From: Actinomucor elegans
Lineage: Eukaryota > Mucoromycota > Mucoromycetes > Mucorales > Mucoraceae
Assembly (NCBI GenBank): GCA_026027325.1
Contig: JAMSLZ010000001.1
Location: forward strand, 806,001 to 870,000
Length of the DNA: 64,000 nt
Reading direction: 5' to 3'
Made by a program: the position numbers and the translations under genes. Shown here piece by piece: positions 25,609 through 37,370 of the stretch. Position 1 is the first letter of the stretch; every line of letters begins with the position of its first letter. The notes under the pieces were generated by a model. The model ran no database searches. It saw only the letters and a list, made by a program, of their open reading frames with translations, and was not told the DNA's origin.

Positions 25609-26832
25609 TTATGATAAAGGTGTAGTAGGCTTTCTTATACTTACAGGCACTTTGTCTGGATAATATTTCCATTCAGGATTGTTGTACAGCGCAATAGTGT
25701 CAACCCGCTCCCATTTGAGTGAGTCTATACATACAAATATTTAGATTGAGATTACAGTATGACGTTTTCTGCTTACCTATGGCAGATGGATGATATAGCT
25801 TATTTTGCAAATTCAGTTGTATTAGATTCGATCTACAAGCAATATCACGGTGTGTTTGTAATTTGTAAAACTCTCTGGGAGGCACCTTGCATTCATGTCC
25901 ATTAAAGTAAGCAAGGTATGTTAAAACAGCTTGATCCTGACGATGGTTTTCTCTACTGGAACCAGGTGGGGCAATACAATTCTTTTGCAATCCACACTCA
26001 AACCAAGGAATGATCATCGTATTGACAATAGTCGAATTATCAGCATCAAATCCTACTGCAGCACCATTACAATTGGACTTGTATCGGTATTCTTTTATAT
26101 CTGCGCCAAAGAACTTGAACATACCACGATGTGTCCATTTGCCCATATTATAAGCACTCTTAGGCGACCAGAACCCTCTGTATGTGTCACTACGGATTGT
26201 GTCGGCAATGTTCAAGATGAAATCTTTGGTCACTTGGTTACCGGCATCTAGCCAAACAAGAATACCGCCATATCTGACTCGCGCGTCATTAACAATGCCC
26301 GTTTTCCAACCGTATTGACCTGCATCAATAGCTACATCCCAAAAACGAGGATAGCGTTCGTGGTCAAACATGATTACATCGTCAATAAGGCCGTGTTCTT
26401 GGAGTTGGTCTAGGATCGGCAGCTGTGTTCTATTCATTCCGATATTATACACCGCAACTCGGGGAAACTGATCAGGCTCTATTTCTGGTCGCAACTCATT
26501 TAACGAATATAAAAAGTTTTCTAGTGAACACAGGTGATTGGCACTTGAACCTGTAACGATTGTATAGGGGTATCGTTTGGGTTTTACAGTTGTAGTGATA
26601 TCAAGATTGCTAAAAGAAGGATCCTCTTCTAATTAAAAGAGTAGCACAAGCAATTTTACGTATTAATATTCAGCAGTATCCTAGTAAATTAACTCTTACC
26701 TTCACTGAAAACGGGTTTCTGCTGTTGATATGTTCTTACTGTAGTCAGCAGTATAAAGCCCATAAAAGCTGCAAACATACATAGGAACAGAAGAATCTTT
26801 TTTGAACGAGGTATAAGCGACGAGAATGACAT
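25609..26832 (-). CDS. Type II membrane glycosyltransferase-like protein (DUF1647-like)
   Basis: Three exons (26700-26832, 25777-26628, 25609-25724) give 366 aa. Basic residues (PRSKK) followed by a hydrophobic segment (ILLFLCMFAAFMGFILLTTV, about 12-31) make a signal anchor. The lumenal part has IVTGSSANHLCSLENFLYSL, VAVYNIGMN, ERYPRFWDVA, YGWKTGIVNDA and YGGILVWLDAGNQV, a pattern like DUF1647/nucleotide-sugar transferase-type proteins. A Golgi role in sugar transfer is an inference. The last exon contains a perfect GTAAGT word; if it were used as a donor the C-terminus would differ, but the frame reads to TAA at 25609-25611. Confidence 0.75.
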
Positions 26833-26960
26833 AGTGTTGTTTAAATATAAAGGAAAGTAAAGACAGTGTTTCTATCCTCTTTACATAAAGAAAGAAGAGT
26901 TTATGTATATATATATATATATTGGAAAGAAAGGGTAGGAGTAATAAGAAAACCAAGGTT

Positions 26961-26970
26961 CTTTTATATA
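26961..26970 (-). promoter_or_regulatory. TATA box of the glycosyltransferase-like gene
   Basis: TATATAAAAG on the minus strand lies about 130 bp upstream of the start codon at 26832. It is the only TATA-like element at that distance. The open frame that overlaps it (26702-27112) is therefore likely leader and promoter rather than protein. Confidence 0.5.
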
Positions 26971-28484
26971 GGGGCCACTCATAGGTAACGTGTGACCTTC
27001 CGTGACGCTTTTGCCAGTCTGTAAGTACATTCTCCGCTATGTTGTCTGTGGAGTTGCCTTGATCAAACATCTGGAAACCTTCATAAAAACGATATTTATC
27101 TCCACAAGTCAATGAAAGAGAAACGATATTTATTGCAGATATAACAAATTGATTTACGACACAAAGAACTGTTTGATCATTGATATTTAGAACTCCCTTT
27201 TACTATTACTATCATATCTTTTTGAATAATAAGCTTATTGGCAACGAGCTATTAAATGATGCATGTATGATTCAAATCAATTTTGTTTGAAGAGAGTGGG
27301 CTGAGAATCTTAACTTAAAAAAAGAGGCTTTTGGTTAAATTATACAAAAAGAAGTTTTACACAATCTCGAAAACCAGGAAGATTATATCAATTGTTTTAA
27401 ACCATTTTGCTCCAGAATCCGCATTCCTTTTTTTTTAAAAGCATTCTGGTTATCTGTAACCTTGTACAGTGTATTCGGCCATTCGTATTACTCTTTAGGA
27501 GTGTCATATTTGGACTGGGCATCCTATAAGCAATTCCTCTCTTTGTAGTATCAGAAAGAACTAATTACTTTGATTAGACAAATGCGTCATTAAAAGGAAA
27601 TATGTTTCAACGACGGATTGTTTTAGCCTTCGTACATGATGCACAGCCTTTAATCCGCTCTAAATTTTCTTCAAGCTGATGCATTTTTATCCAAACTTTA
27701 TGTATCTCGTTTCTTTGAGTATTTGTAGACGCGAATAATGAGCTACTACGAGCAACGCTTCTCAACAAGAATGATTATTTCAATATCTGATTACTAAAGT
27801 GAGTCGGTCTCTAGTTCTTACATGCGTCTATATACTATTATAGAAAACTAGTTTATTAGAAAGACTTTTGCTTTTTCCGAAATTAATTGATATTTCTCGG
27901 TTCTATGTTGACCCAAACCGCCACCTTCTTCTTCTTCTTGCATACTTTTCAATCACCGTAATCAATAAAATCATTACGCTAGAATTCAGTAACAGCTGCT
28001 TCGAAAATTGGCATAATCTCACTCTTTCACAAATATCATATTCGATCTCGATCAAATGTTACATTTAATTAGCAGTTCGTGCTAAGAATAAGCTATAGTT
28101 TTTGCTAGAGTCTCAATTCTGATAGCAATGTTGTTGTTTTTTATTGGGTGCATTGCTCATGTTTATTCATAGTAGCTTTCATAAACTGAACACTTTTTTC
28201 TGGTTTTCACCTATTAAAAACCTTGGTTTATCTTGTAATATGGAGAAAATGGTTCCTTTTCAGTAACTGAAGCAAAATAGCGCTTTTCACCTATAATAGG
28301 AGTGGGTATTCAAGAAAAATATCCTTCGATCTATACTACTACTCTTGAACAGGACAAATACCTGCATCGTCAGTCCATGTAGTGTATGTAGAATAGGGTA
28401 CACCGGTGATGCAATAGGTATAAAAAGAAAATAAGACAGAAATAGGTTGCATTTTTTTTCTTTTCGACCAATATTCGATTCATA
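26971..28484. other. Intergenic region with a single repeat copy
   Basis: About 1.5 kb of AT-rich DNA. A degenerate copy of the interspersed repeat lies at about 28040-28085 (GATCTCGATCAAATGTTACA). No coding region is supported. Confidence 0.5.
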
Positions 28485-29776
28485 ATGGAAACAACAGAGC
28501 AATTTCCGGAAGGCTTCTTTTTTATAAGATGCAAATCTCAGCCCTTAGCTATAGACGTCAACGGTGGAAGCATGACAGTGGGTTCTATCTTGGTCCGTGT
28601 ACGTTGCAGAGATACTTACTTTTTTTTCTCTTATAGAACGACTCCAACATTATTATCTGGCCTCAAGTAACGTGTAATCATCGAAGCATTCATTCAGAGC
28701 TAACCTCTCATTATATTCATAAAGAAAATGGTGGATAGTATTAATCAGGTATATCATACATGTTCATTTATGCAAGAGATAATGCTCCTGACGCGTTGAA
28801 TAGCTTTGGATGCATGAAGAAGGCTTTTTGATTAACAAGAAATCAGGACTCGGTAACTATATTTATTAAACAAAGCGCATGCACGTTTGTTAACTCTTAT
28901 TAGTTTTGGATATCCGAGGCGGAAGTAAGTTAATTATCTATACAATGAAGCATATCAGTAACATTTTGCAGGCATTGAACGCGATAAAGCGATTATTCAG
29001 TATGCTCGTAAGCCAGGATTGGCTTATAATCAAAGATGGGCTTATCAAAACGGCTATATCTTTCCTACAACTGCACCTCATTTAGTATTGGATATTCGTG
29101 TAAGCTCAGAATCTATAATAAGCTTTCATTAAACTGAACCAAACTATATTATTAGAATTCAGAGCTGAAAAACGGCAATTCGGTCTTTTTAAACAACAAA
29201 AACATCCATTCTCAAACGCAGCAATTCATTATTCAGCCCTTTCAGAATGAGAAATCCATGTTTGAATTATCCTTGCTTCGACCTTCTCCACGTTAGTTTG
29301 ACATCTTTTTAATTATTACTCATACTCATTCTAGTCCATAGTTCAGCGTACTTCTACCTTCCCCAGACAAGATGAACTGTATGACTGCTATCGCATGGTT
29401 TATTTAGAACCAGGTCAACAAGTTACAGTAGAGCAATTAGCTGGAGCAGCTGCATTCAAGGTAAATATGTTGCATGTGGTGTACCATCATTTGTATCTTA
29501 TATAATCCACTACAGGGAATGAAGGATTGGATTACTTATTTCAAGCAAACCAATGATGGTAAGCCTATTGTAGCTGATGACCAAACAAGATCTCAAGTAG
29601 TGAATCAAGTGAGAAAAGAGGTATGCATGTCTTTAAATATATTGATATAATACTCATGGTTTCAATAGGTTATTCAAGCATTGAATCAGAAACGTATTGA
29701 GCAAAACCCTAATGATTTATTACAGCAAGCTATTATGGTATCTGAATCGTATTTCAGTAGAGAATACAGCGTGTAA
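28485..29776 (+). CDS. Ricin-type beta-trefoil lectin-like protein
   Basis: Ten short exons give 277 aa: 28485-28598, 28637-28666, 28725-28748, 28804-28852, 28904-28924, 28972-29099, 29156-29291, 29342-29460, 29516-29620, 29669-29776. The first 160 residues carry three related segments: FFFIRCKSQPLAIDVNGGSM, INQLWMHEEGFLINKKSGL with VLDIRGG, and NQRWAYQNGYIFPTTAPHLV with LDIR. This QxW plus DIRGG pattern is a ricin-B-like beta-trefoil. The C-terminal half (about 175-277) is helical-looking and of unknown function. No signal peptide is seen, so it is probably cytosolic. Reading frame and repeat periodicity both support the small exons. It is convergent with the BSD gene, stops 5 bp apart. Confidence 0.8.
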
Positions 29777-29781
29777 ATAAA

Positions 29782-30763
29782 CTAAATGGCGGCTTTTCTT
29801 AATTCAATCTCCCATTCTTCCATGCCTTCAAAGTTTTCTTCTTTTTTGGTGACTGGAACTTCAGGTTTCTTTTCAACAATAACTATGGATTCTTCTTCCT
29901 TTGTCATAACATTTTCATCTTCTTTTGTCATAACATCGTCTTTTGCAATAATATCTTCATCTTCTTCATCTTCTTCATCTTTAAAATCAAACAGGACATC
30001 ATCGTTGACTTTTGGTTGATCTGCTGGCGGTTGACTTAATACAGTCTGCTTGACAATAGTGACTCTATAAAAGTAATTCCTCCAGAATGTTGGTTCACTG
30101 ACTCTGCCAAAAAAAAATCAGCCTCTTTTAACATAATGAATTGAATATAGCCTTACTGCTGTGGCACCAATATGAATCTCAGACGAGACAGTTCTTTGTC
30201 TTCTTTTAATGCAGCTTGAGCGCTTTGACTGTAGGCATTGAGATCAAATTGAAAATTGGTATCTTCGGGCGGTGAGATCAACAAGTTTCTTTCATCCTAG
30301 ATTAACATTGCATTAATGCTACCTATCATGTACTATTATTTCTAAAATACCTTGGATATATCCATAATAGCTTGTTTCATTTCACTCTCATAGCCTTGAT
30401 ATCCAACCCAAGGTGCAACAAGCTCTACCATATACCAAATCAGCAAGAGATACAAATAGAAATATGCTTTGCATCTATACCTGATCCTTTTGCTTGACGA
30501 ACTTGCCCATTTTTTTCGTCCAGCTTCTTGCTCTGAACAAATAAAGCCCTTTCTGATTCCAAGTCGCCTTGTAAAGTGGCTAATTGATTCGGCAATTCTC
30601 GAGCTTTTTGTTGAATTTCGTTTAAGCGTTTATTAATCTCGGGAATACCTTTCGTTTGAATAGTTTGAGAAATTGCATTCACACTCGAAGTTACTGAAGA
30701 AAAGAAGGAGCTTCCAAAGAAGCTTGTAGGGGAAGTTGTACTGGTTGGTGACGAAGTATTCAT
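29782..30763 (-). CDS. BSD-domain protein (SYAP1/Dos2-like)
   Basis: Four exons (30481-30763, 30351-30424, 30157-30296, 29782-30103) give 272 aa. The N-terminus is Ser/Thr-rich followed by a helical stretch (ISQTIQTKGIPEINKRLNEI). The BSD domain spans about 125-190, ending in the signature FWRNYFYRV. A strongly acidic tail (FKDEEDEEDEDIIAKDD) and a short conserved C-terminal motif EEWEIELRKAAI follow. Related proteins include human SYAP1 and yeast Dos2, whose roles are only partly known. Only 5 bp separate its stop from that of the lectin-like gene. Confidence 0.85.
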
Positions 30764-31471
30764 TACGTTTGTATTATCAAAAGATATGTTTTCCTTGAAG
30801 AAAAAAACGGGGCACGGTACCTTTTTTGAAACGATTTTCGTTATATCACTATCATTTATACGGAGTTTTCATTAGGTTAAATATGATTGGCTATCGGTGT
30901 GTATGAACTCTTTGGACTATAACTGACTTTGGGCCAGTTTCTCAAAGTTTATTTCGCCTTGCGTTAATGCAACTTATGAATAATGAAAAAGTATCAACTG
31001 ATATAATTCAGCTGAACAAAGTCTATTGAACATGCCATAGTGAATCAAACGATGTACAAATCAGTCCGTGTTCTGTGTAAGACTTTAGAAGTATTATTTG
31101 ATATTCCAGTTTCTGGATTCAAGTTAATAGCTTATATTTTTTATATTAAATGAAATACAACAAAATATTTGAAATACGTTTAAATATCGATATTCTACGA
31201 TCACTATAGTTCTGGTCTAGAGTACCATCTTCCCAGAAGATTCTTGGTTTGGAATATATTTTTGATTGGCTGTTGGAGATACGATAGAAAAAAAAAAGTA
31301 AAGGGCACCTGTAGCGAGAGGCAGTTTAATTTCATTTCTACTAATACGCGCTGTAATCAAGGTTGCATTATTTGTCACCAAAAAGTCACACTCACAATTA
31401 TTTTTTAATGGAAGCGCGCACAAATGAACCTATTTCTTTCGTTTTTTTTTTTTCAAATTTTATGACAGGAA
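30764..31471. promoter_or_regulatory. Divergent spacer BSD gene / RAD17
   Basis: A 708-bp AT-rich head-to-head spacer that must contain both promoters. A 68-codon minus frame (31217-31423) is open but has no ATG start in context and no family I recognise. Confidence 0.45.
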
Positions 31472-33268
31472 ATGGACCAATGGGCAAGTTTCGACCATGT
31501 CAAGCTACAGCAGTTACGCGTACATATTAAACCACCTGTTATTATAGAACTTTATTATCCCTAGTTCCAGTCAAAACAATCGGCACAAAAGGAAGGAGAT
31601 AATCGATCTAGACAGTCAGGACTTCATTGGTACGAGATCAAGTTAAAGAAACAAAGCTTTAAAAATTAATCATTAGTTTGTTTATAGATCATTACTTGTG
31701 GGTTGATCAATATGAACCGAAAAGAGAGGTACCAACAATAGACTTGCTTATGCCAACACAGATCGCTCACATATACAATAGGAAGATATATGTGTTAAAA
31801 AAGACAAAGTACGTGAGATAAAAGATGCAATAGAACGTTCAGCCGTAGGCAATCAAAGCAATCCCATCAAGATGTTAATTTTATCAGGGCCTTCTGGCTG
31901 TGGTAAAAGCACTTTAATACGACTGCTGAGTAAAACCATGCAGTTAGAGCTGGTAGAATGGAAGAATCCAACTAATGAATATGATCACCAATCTAACTAT
32001 GGTATGTTGTCTTCAGATAATGCAACTTAAAAGCTAAAGCCACTAGTAGTAAATACAATATCACTGTTCAACCAATTCTTGTTCTTTTCAATTATGAGAG
32101 GTGACAGTTCCAAGCCGAAGCTTATCTTTGTAGATGATATACCCGACCTCACTACTCTTGAAGTCAAAAACCAATTCCATACATCCCTGCGTTCTTGCTT
32201 GAATATGCCTGCTGCCTTTTTACTTGTCTTTGTTGTTAGTAATGCTTATATGGAAAGTACATATCAAAGAGGCAGCTATGATGGCAAGTTAAATAATATG
32301 ATTGATATCATGCCCAGAGATTTAGAAGATGATCAACGCGTCAGACATATAAAGTAAGCCTTATATCAATTTGGTTACGTATATGCATGGCTCATGGCTT
32401 ATGGCTTATTAGGTGCAATCCGGTAATCAAGGCGAATATGACAAAGATACTGAATCATATTGTCTCTTGTGAAGGTGTTCGGATAAAGACATCAGAATTA
32501 AGTGATCTAGTGGAGAAAAGCAATGGAGATATACGATCGGCAATCAACAACTTGCAGTTCTACGATAAAAAGCCCGGTAAAGCACCTAAACAGCAACCGA
32601 AAAAAGCCAAGTCGCTCGAAAATCCGAATGTGAAAGCCTTTGATGAACAAATTGGACCTTTGGATTTGTTCCATGCTTTGGGTAAAGTACTTTATGCGAA
32701 AAGAAACCCTGATGGATCATATGAATCAAAGCCAGATGTAAGTATACAGTGTATCCTTCTTTGCAAATGACTGAAGTGTTCTCTATAGCACATCATCAAC
32801 AAATTGCCAATGGAAAATGATCTATTTATTACTTATTTACATCAAAATTGTCTAGGATTCTTTCAAGATATTGAATCCTGTGCTGAATCTATGGGATATA
32901 TCAGTGAAGCAGATACGATTCGATCAAAACATGACTGGCAAGAGGCAGTAGCGAGCGAGTATCGCAACCTTATATCTATACACGGCATTATGCGTAAACC
33001 TGATGTTCGAACTAATTATCGATTTTATTCTATACAAAAGCCGTTGTTCTTTGACGCTCAATCAACGATGCAGCTTCAAAAAAGACAGAACTACCAACAA
33101 GCATTGATGCAATCCGTTGAAGCTCGTTCAATCCAATACCAATCACAAGAAATACAAGACAATCCAATGGAAGATATTGAAGATTTTAGTGATGATAATT
33201 TTGAAGATGAATTCGATGATATTTACGGCGATGGATCAGATCTTGCTTTTCTAGCAAATAACTTCTAA
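31472..33268 (+). CDS. RAD17: Rad17/Rad24 checkpoint clamp loader
   Basis: Seven exons (31472-31512, 31565-31629, 31688-31728, 31782-32001, 32047-32353, 32413-32737, 32789-33268) give 492 aa. An RFC-like entry box LWVDQYEPKREEDICV precedes the Walker A motif SGPSGCGKST; LIFVDDIPDL is in Walker B position. Further blocks are GDIRSAINNLQFY, LFHALGKVLYAKR and ITYLHQNCLGFFQDIESCAE, matching the Rad17 C-terminal region. It loads the 9-1-1 clamp at damaged DNA in the nucleus. An acidic tail (about 465-490) ends the protein. The region between residues about 122 and 150 depends on one acceptor choice (TAG at 32044-32046), which keeps frame. Confidence 0.92.
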
Positions 33269-33296
33269 TACATTTTTTTTTATTATTATTATTCAA

Positions 33297-33696
33297 TTAA
33301 AGCTTTGCATGGTTGATGCCTGCATCTTTTAAAATTTGTGTAAGCTTCCCGGATGATAAAGCTGCTTTTAACGCGTCAGATCCACCAATGTGTTGCTTAT
33401 TAATAAAGATATTGGGCACAGTTTTTTGGTTTGTTAATTCGGCTAATGCCTTTTGAATGGCATCCCCATCCAAGTGATCGTTTAATTCCAAGGCTTTATA
33501 ATCGACATTGATATCATCAAACAAATCTTTGGCTCCAATACAATAAGGACAGTATGACTTGCTAAAGATCTAATTGAAAACATGAGAAACCAAGTGCCAA
33601 CTTGCTAGTTTTATCGTAATAGTAGTTTACCATGACTTTGTTATCTGAAATGGCTTTCTTGACCAAATCTCTAATGCCTTGAGTGACAATGGACAT
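33297..33696 (-). CDS. GRX1: Dithiol glutaredoxin
   Basis: Two exons (33631-33696, 33297-33569) give 112 aa. The active site reads SKSYCPYC; TVPNIFINKQHIGGSDAL supplies the glutathione-binding TVP and GG motifs. It is a class I glutaredoxin that reduces disulfides and deglutathionylates proteins using glutathione. No N-terminal targeting sequence is evident, so it is probably cytosolic. It is convergent with RAD17, with 28 bp between stops. Confidence 0.94.
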
Positions 33697-35027
33697 GTTA
33701 TTCTAATTAGTAGTAAAGGGTATGTAGTAATGACGTTATTTAAGAGTTGGAAGCCTTGACTTTTATATAGTTCATCAGACTCAAGCACGCCATTTACAGT
33801 CACACCCATCAATTATTCAGCTGAATCAGCCGCTGTTTGATGAATAATAATTGCAGTTATTGGCTTATTATCATTACTATAAACCATTGCTGTGTATACT
33901 TCCTTTTTACAAATCCTCTAGACGGTTCTTTAGCGCTTTTATGCAAATGTATATGACTTCTCTCTTGTTCTATTCTTTAAACTCTGACTCCTATCAAGCT
34001 ACGTACCTGAATGAATTCTGATTGGCTATTAACAATTTAACAAACCACGATTTTTTGTCCCATGATCCAACACCTAGCTGCTGCTGCTCAAACGGTGGAA
34101 AGTCTCGATTGGTTTTATTGGCAATATCAAAGTTGGTGATGAGAAAAATTACAGTTAGCTCTTAATGAGTATAATACGTGGATTTGTTTTAGATAACAAT
34201 TGTGCTTCATAGTAGATTCAACAGTTCATTCTGAACATGATTTACTTGACATATACGACATTTGATTGAGGTCAGCTGAAGATCTATTGATGACTAAATC
34301 TGATTTTTATAATGTAACGCAGGTATTTTACAGCCATTCTATAAAATAATATATAATCGCAGCATTCTGGCCAAACGATAATTTAATTAAGTATACTGAG
34401 TCATCCTTAACTTGTAAAACCCTTCAGATGTGTCATTAAAATCCGGATCAGTCAAAATATTTAATGATGAAAATATGGACAGCATATTTCCTTAGGGACA
34501 ATTTTTATATACCGCCATATTTTATAAAAGACTAGATGGTGCTTCAGAGACCTATTGTATTAGTGATGTAAATTATTCACATCAAAAAGCCGAAGTACAT
34601 ATGATTCTATATTTTTATAATTAATACAGTTAAAAGCGCACTTCAATTAACCCAAAAAAATTTTTTTTTCGTTTAATAAATCGGAAATATCAAGCAATCT
34701 AAAATCATTCGTTGCGCAACTCTATTCTATGCAACTTTTGTTAATACGTTATTGGCGAACTTGTACCTTTTTGCTATATGAAAAGCAAATCAAAACAAAC
34801 ATTACGTAAAAATTAGGTTCGGAAAAATGTAGCAATCAAAATTCTGTGCAGTAGAAAATCCTGGATAAATAATAACTACTTTTTTCTAGCATGCACTTTA
34901 ACTATTTGAAGCTACAATAAACTGGGAGCATAGTGATTAAAGAAGTATAGCCAAGAGTAATGATATGAATGAGTATGTTTAATTCCATTAAAAAGTATAT
35001 GGGAATATAGTCTATATTATAAAGGTC
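33697..35027. other. AT-rich intergenic region
   Basis: About 1.3 kb upstream of the glutaredoxin gene and downstream of the transporter. I see no coding region, RNA gene or clear repeat. Confidence 0.5.
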
Positions 35028-37057
35028 TTATTTCACTTTAGTATGCAATTGGAACTGTTGAATGAACAAAGTGGAAACAACACAAAAAACAGAAACTAGA
35101 ACACAGAAATAAAAAGAATAGCGGACAGCAATTTGATAGGTATCCAAAACAATGGCAAGAGGGCCAGGTGGTAAAAGAGAGCGAACTTCTGTCATAGATT
35201 TGCGTGCGATTTCGATGATCTAATTATAATAAAATGAGTCAGTCCTATGAGCATCTATAAAAAAATTGATTTATTACTTCTTCTGCATCAGGGCCAGTAA
35301 TCTTTGCAGTCAAAATACGCTTTACAACTCCTTGGAAGATAGCTGACGTTGCGGAAATACCAATAACACCCCCAGAAGAACGGAACAAGTATGAAATGGA
35401 TGTAATCGTAGCCATTTCTATACTATAATTAGTTACCAACTCGTTAGAATCACGCCGTATTGCTTACCATTACTACCAACACATGATAACATTGACACCA
35501 AAGCGGAGGTGACAACTGCTCCAGATGAATAACCATCCAACATAAGGCAGATAACGATATATACGAATGAGGTATTACGTGTCCAATAGCTAGTTCCAAT
35601 CATGGCAATCATCGCTAGCAAAGCGGACACGACAATGAATTTACGGTACTCACCCGTTCTAGCCATCCAAAATCCTGCACTTAATGAACCACAGGACATG
35701 GCCAAAATCTTGGGCAAAAAGAAAACACCAGCTTGTGAAGAAGAGTATCCCAAAACGCCTTGGAAAAACAAGGGCGTGGTGTATGTCATGGCAAATGAGC
35801 CCATAATAACAAAGAAATTGGCCAAGGAACAAGCCAAAGGTGTGCGTGAAGAAATAATAGGCCATGGCATCAAAGGATTCAATGCAATCTTGGCCTCAAT
35901 ATAGCAAAACAGGACTCCCAGAACCACGGATGAAATGAGCAATCCATAGACCAATGGATCACTCCAAGCATGCGAGTTACCACCCATGGACGTGGCCAAT
36001 AGGAAACACACAACAGCGGAAACAACGGCACTTGCACCCAAGTAATCGATCTTTTTGAATCGTTCAAGTGTGGTCGTATGTTCTTCTTGTTCAGCCAAGT
36101 TGTAATCAGTGAGAAGATAGATACCTACATACAATGAAATCAAAAGCAACGGTAGATTGATATAAAAACAATAGCGCCAACCAATGTTATCTGTGATCAA
36201 ACCACCTAAAGGTGCACCTACCACGGAACCGAGCTGGGCATGTGGTACAAAAGGGTCAGTAGGTTTGTGATCGAGTTATTGACTATTACTTACAGCGTAA
36301 GCAATATTGGCGTAGCCTTGGAACTTGCCTCTTTCACGCAAAGATACTAAATCACTAGTAATTACAGCAGATATTGTGTTCATACCGCCTCCACCAATAC
36401 CAGCAATGGCTCTCGAAACTACCAAAGCCCACAAATTGTTTGAAGCGCCACACATAGCAGATCCAATAAAGAATACAACAGTAGCAAATAATAATGCTGA
36501 TCTTCGGCCAAAAGCATCCGAAATACGGCCATCTATTATATACCAAGTTATAATGGTTATTGAAGGGAATAAAAAAGTAAAGGGGTGACTTACATAATGG
36601 TTGAAGCGCTGTATAACTCAACATGTAGGCCGTAGCAATCCACACAATCTCGTTTGATCTAACAATTTATAAGGTTTAGTCCATTCATTTATTTGCATAT
36701 TTACAACTAAACCTTTACCTTTTAAACTCGGTGCCTATCTGAGGATAGATGATTGCTACAATGGATGCATCTAACGACGATAAGGCCACACCCACCCAAA
36801 GCCTAATAAAGCCGCTATTTAGTACTTGTATGCTATTCCTTAACCAAACTTTACCCAACCATAATCACCATCAATGGTGAGCCATTTAATCTTTTCAGTA
36901 GCAATTGATCGTCTAAAGATATTGTTAATTTGGGCGACGTCGTTATTACGGAAATATTGCTACGATCGTCATCTTCTATTATAATTTCAGGGTGATTTTG
37001 ATAGGAAGTCTTTTGATTTCTTAATAGCGGTGAGTTTTCGGTGACCGAAGACCCCAT
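35028..37057 (-). CDS. MFS transporter, DHA2/Vba-like
   Basis: Seven exons (36855-37057, 36719-36802, 36594-36658, 36294-36532, 35468-36233, 35278-35417, 35028-35219) give 562 aa. After a hydrophilic N-terminus of about 65 residues come many membrane segments, probably 14 as in the DHA2 class. Motifs are LWVGVALSSLDASIVAIIYP (TM1 motif D-like), GRISDAFGRRSALL (motif A) and GSVVGAPLGGLITDNIGWRY (motif C). The resemblance is to fungal Vba/Fnx vacuolar amino-acid transporters and related drug exporters; the substrate cannot be told from sequence. A Tc1-type element ends 80 bp upstream of the start codon, so most of the original promoter has been displaced. Confidence 0.88.
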
Positions 37058-37138
37058 TTTTTATAGAAAAGATAATCAATTAAAAGAAAGATGGCAACTA
37101 AACTCCTACCATCTTTTTTTTTTATATATATATGTATA

Positions 37139-37205
37139 TTATGTTTTTCAGCTAATTTGAGAAGCGGTTCGGAAAAAAAATGGGAATTGACCCGAAATAA
37201 AATGA
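37139..37205 (+). repeat. Left terminal inverted repeat of the Tc1/mariner element
   Basis: Matches the right arm except for an insertion of about 12 nt (an A run) between GCGGTT and TGACCCG. The terminal base differences suggest age. Confidence 0.8.
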
Positions 37206-37370
37206 GAAAATTACTAAACATGAGAAAAGACAAGAAAAATTTAAGAGCAGCCAAGAGATAAAATAAGCATAGCTCAAGAAAATCGTTAATGTATTTGTTG
37301 ATGCAAAAGGCGACTACAAGCTTTTTTTCCATATCTAAACATCTACCTAAAAACTTAAAGAGTGCCTAAT

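Noticed and set aside
26702..27112. 136-codon minus-strand frame upstream of the glycosyltransferase-like gene
   Set aside because: It overlaps a TATA box and a TA-dinucleotide run, lacks motifs, and turns into hydrophobic low-complexity sequence; it is promoter and leader DNA.
24852..33700. A metabolic or secondary-metabolite gene cluster
   Set aside because: The genes here are close together but functionally unrelated housekeeping genes; there is no synthase, tailoring enzyme or dedicated regulator.
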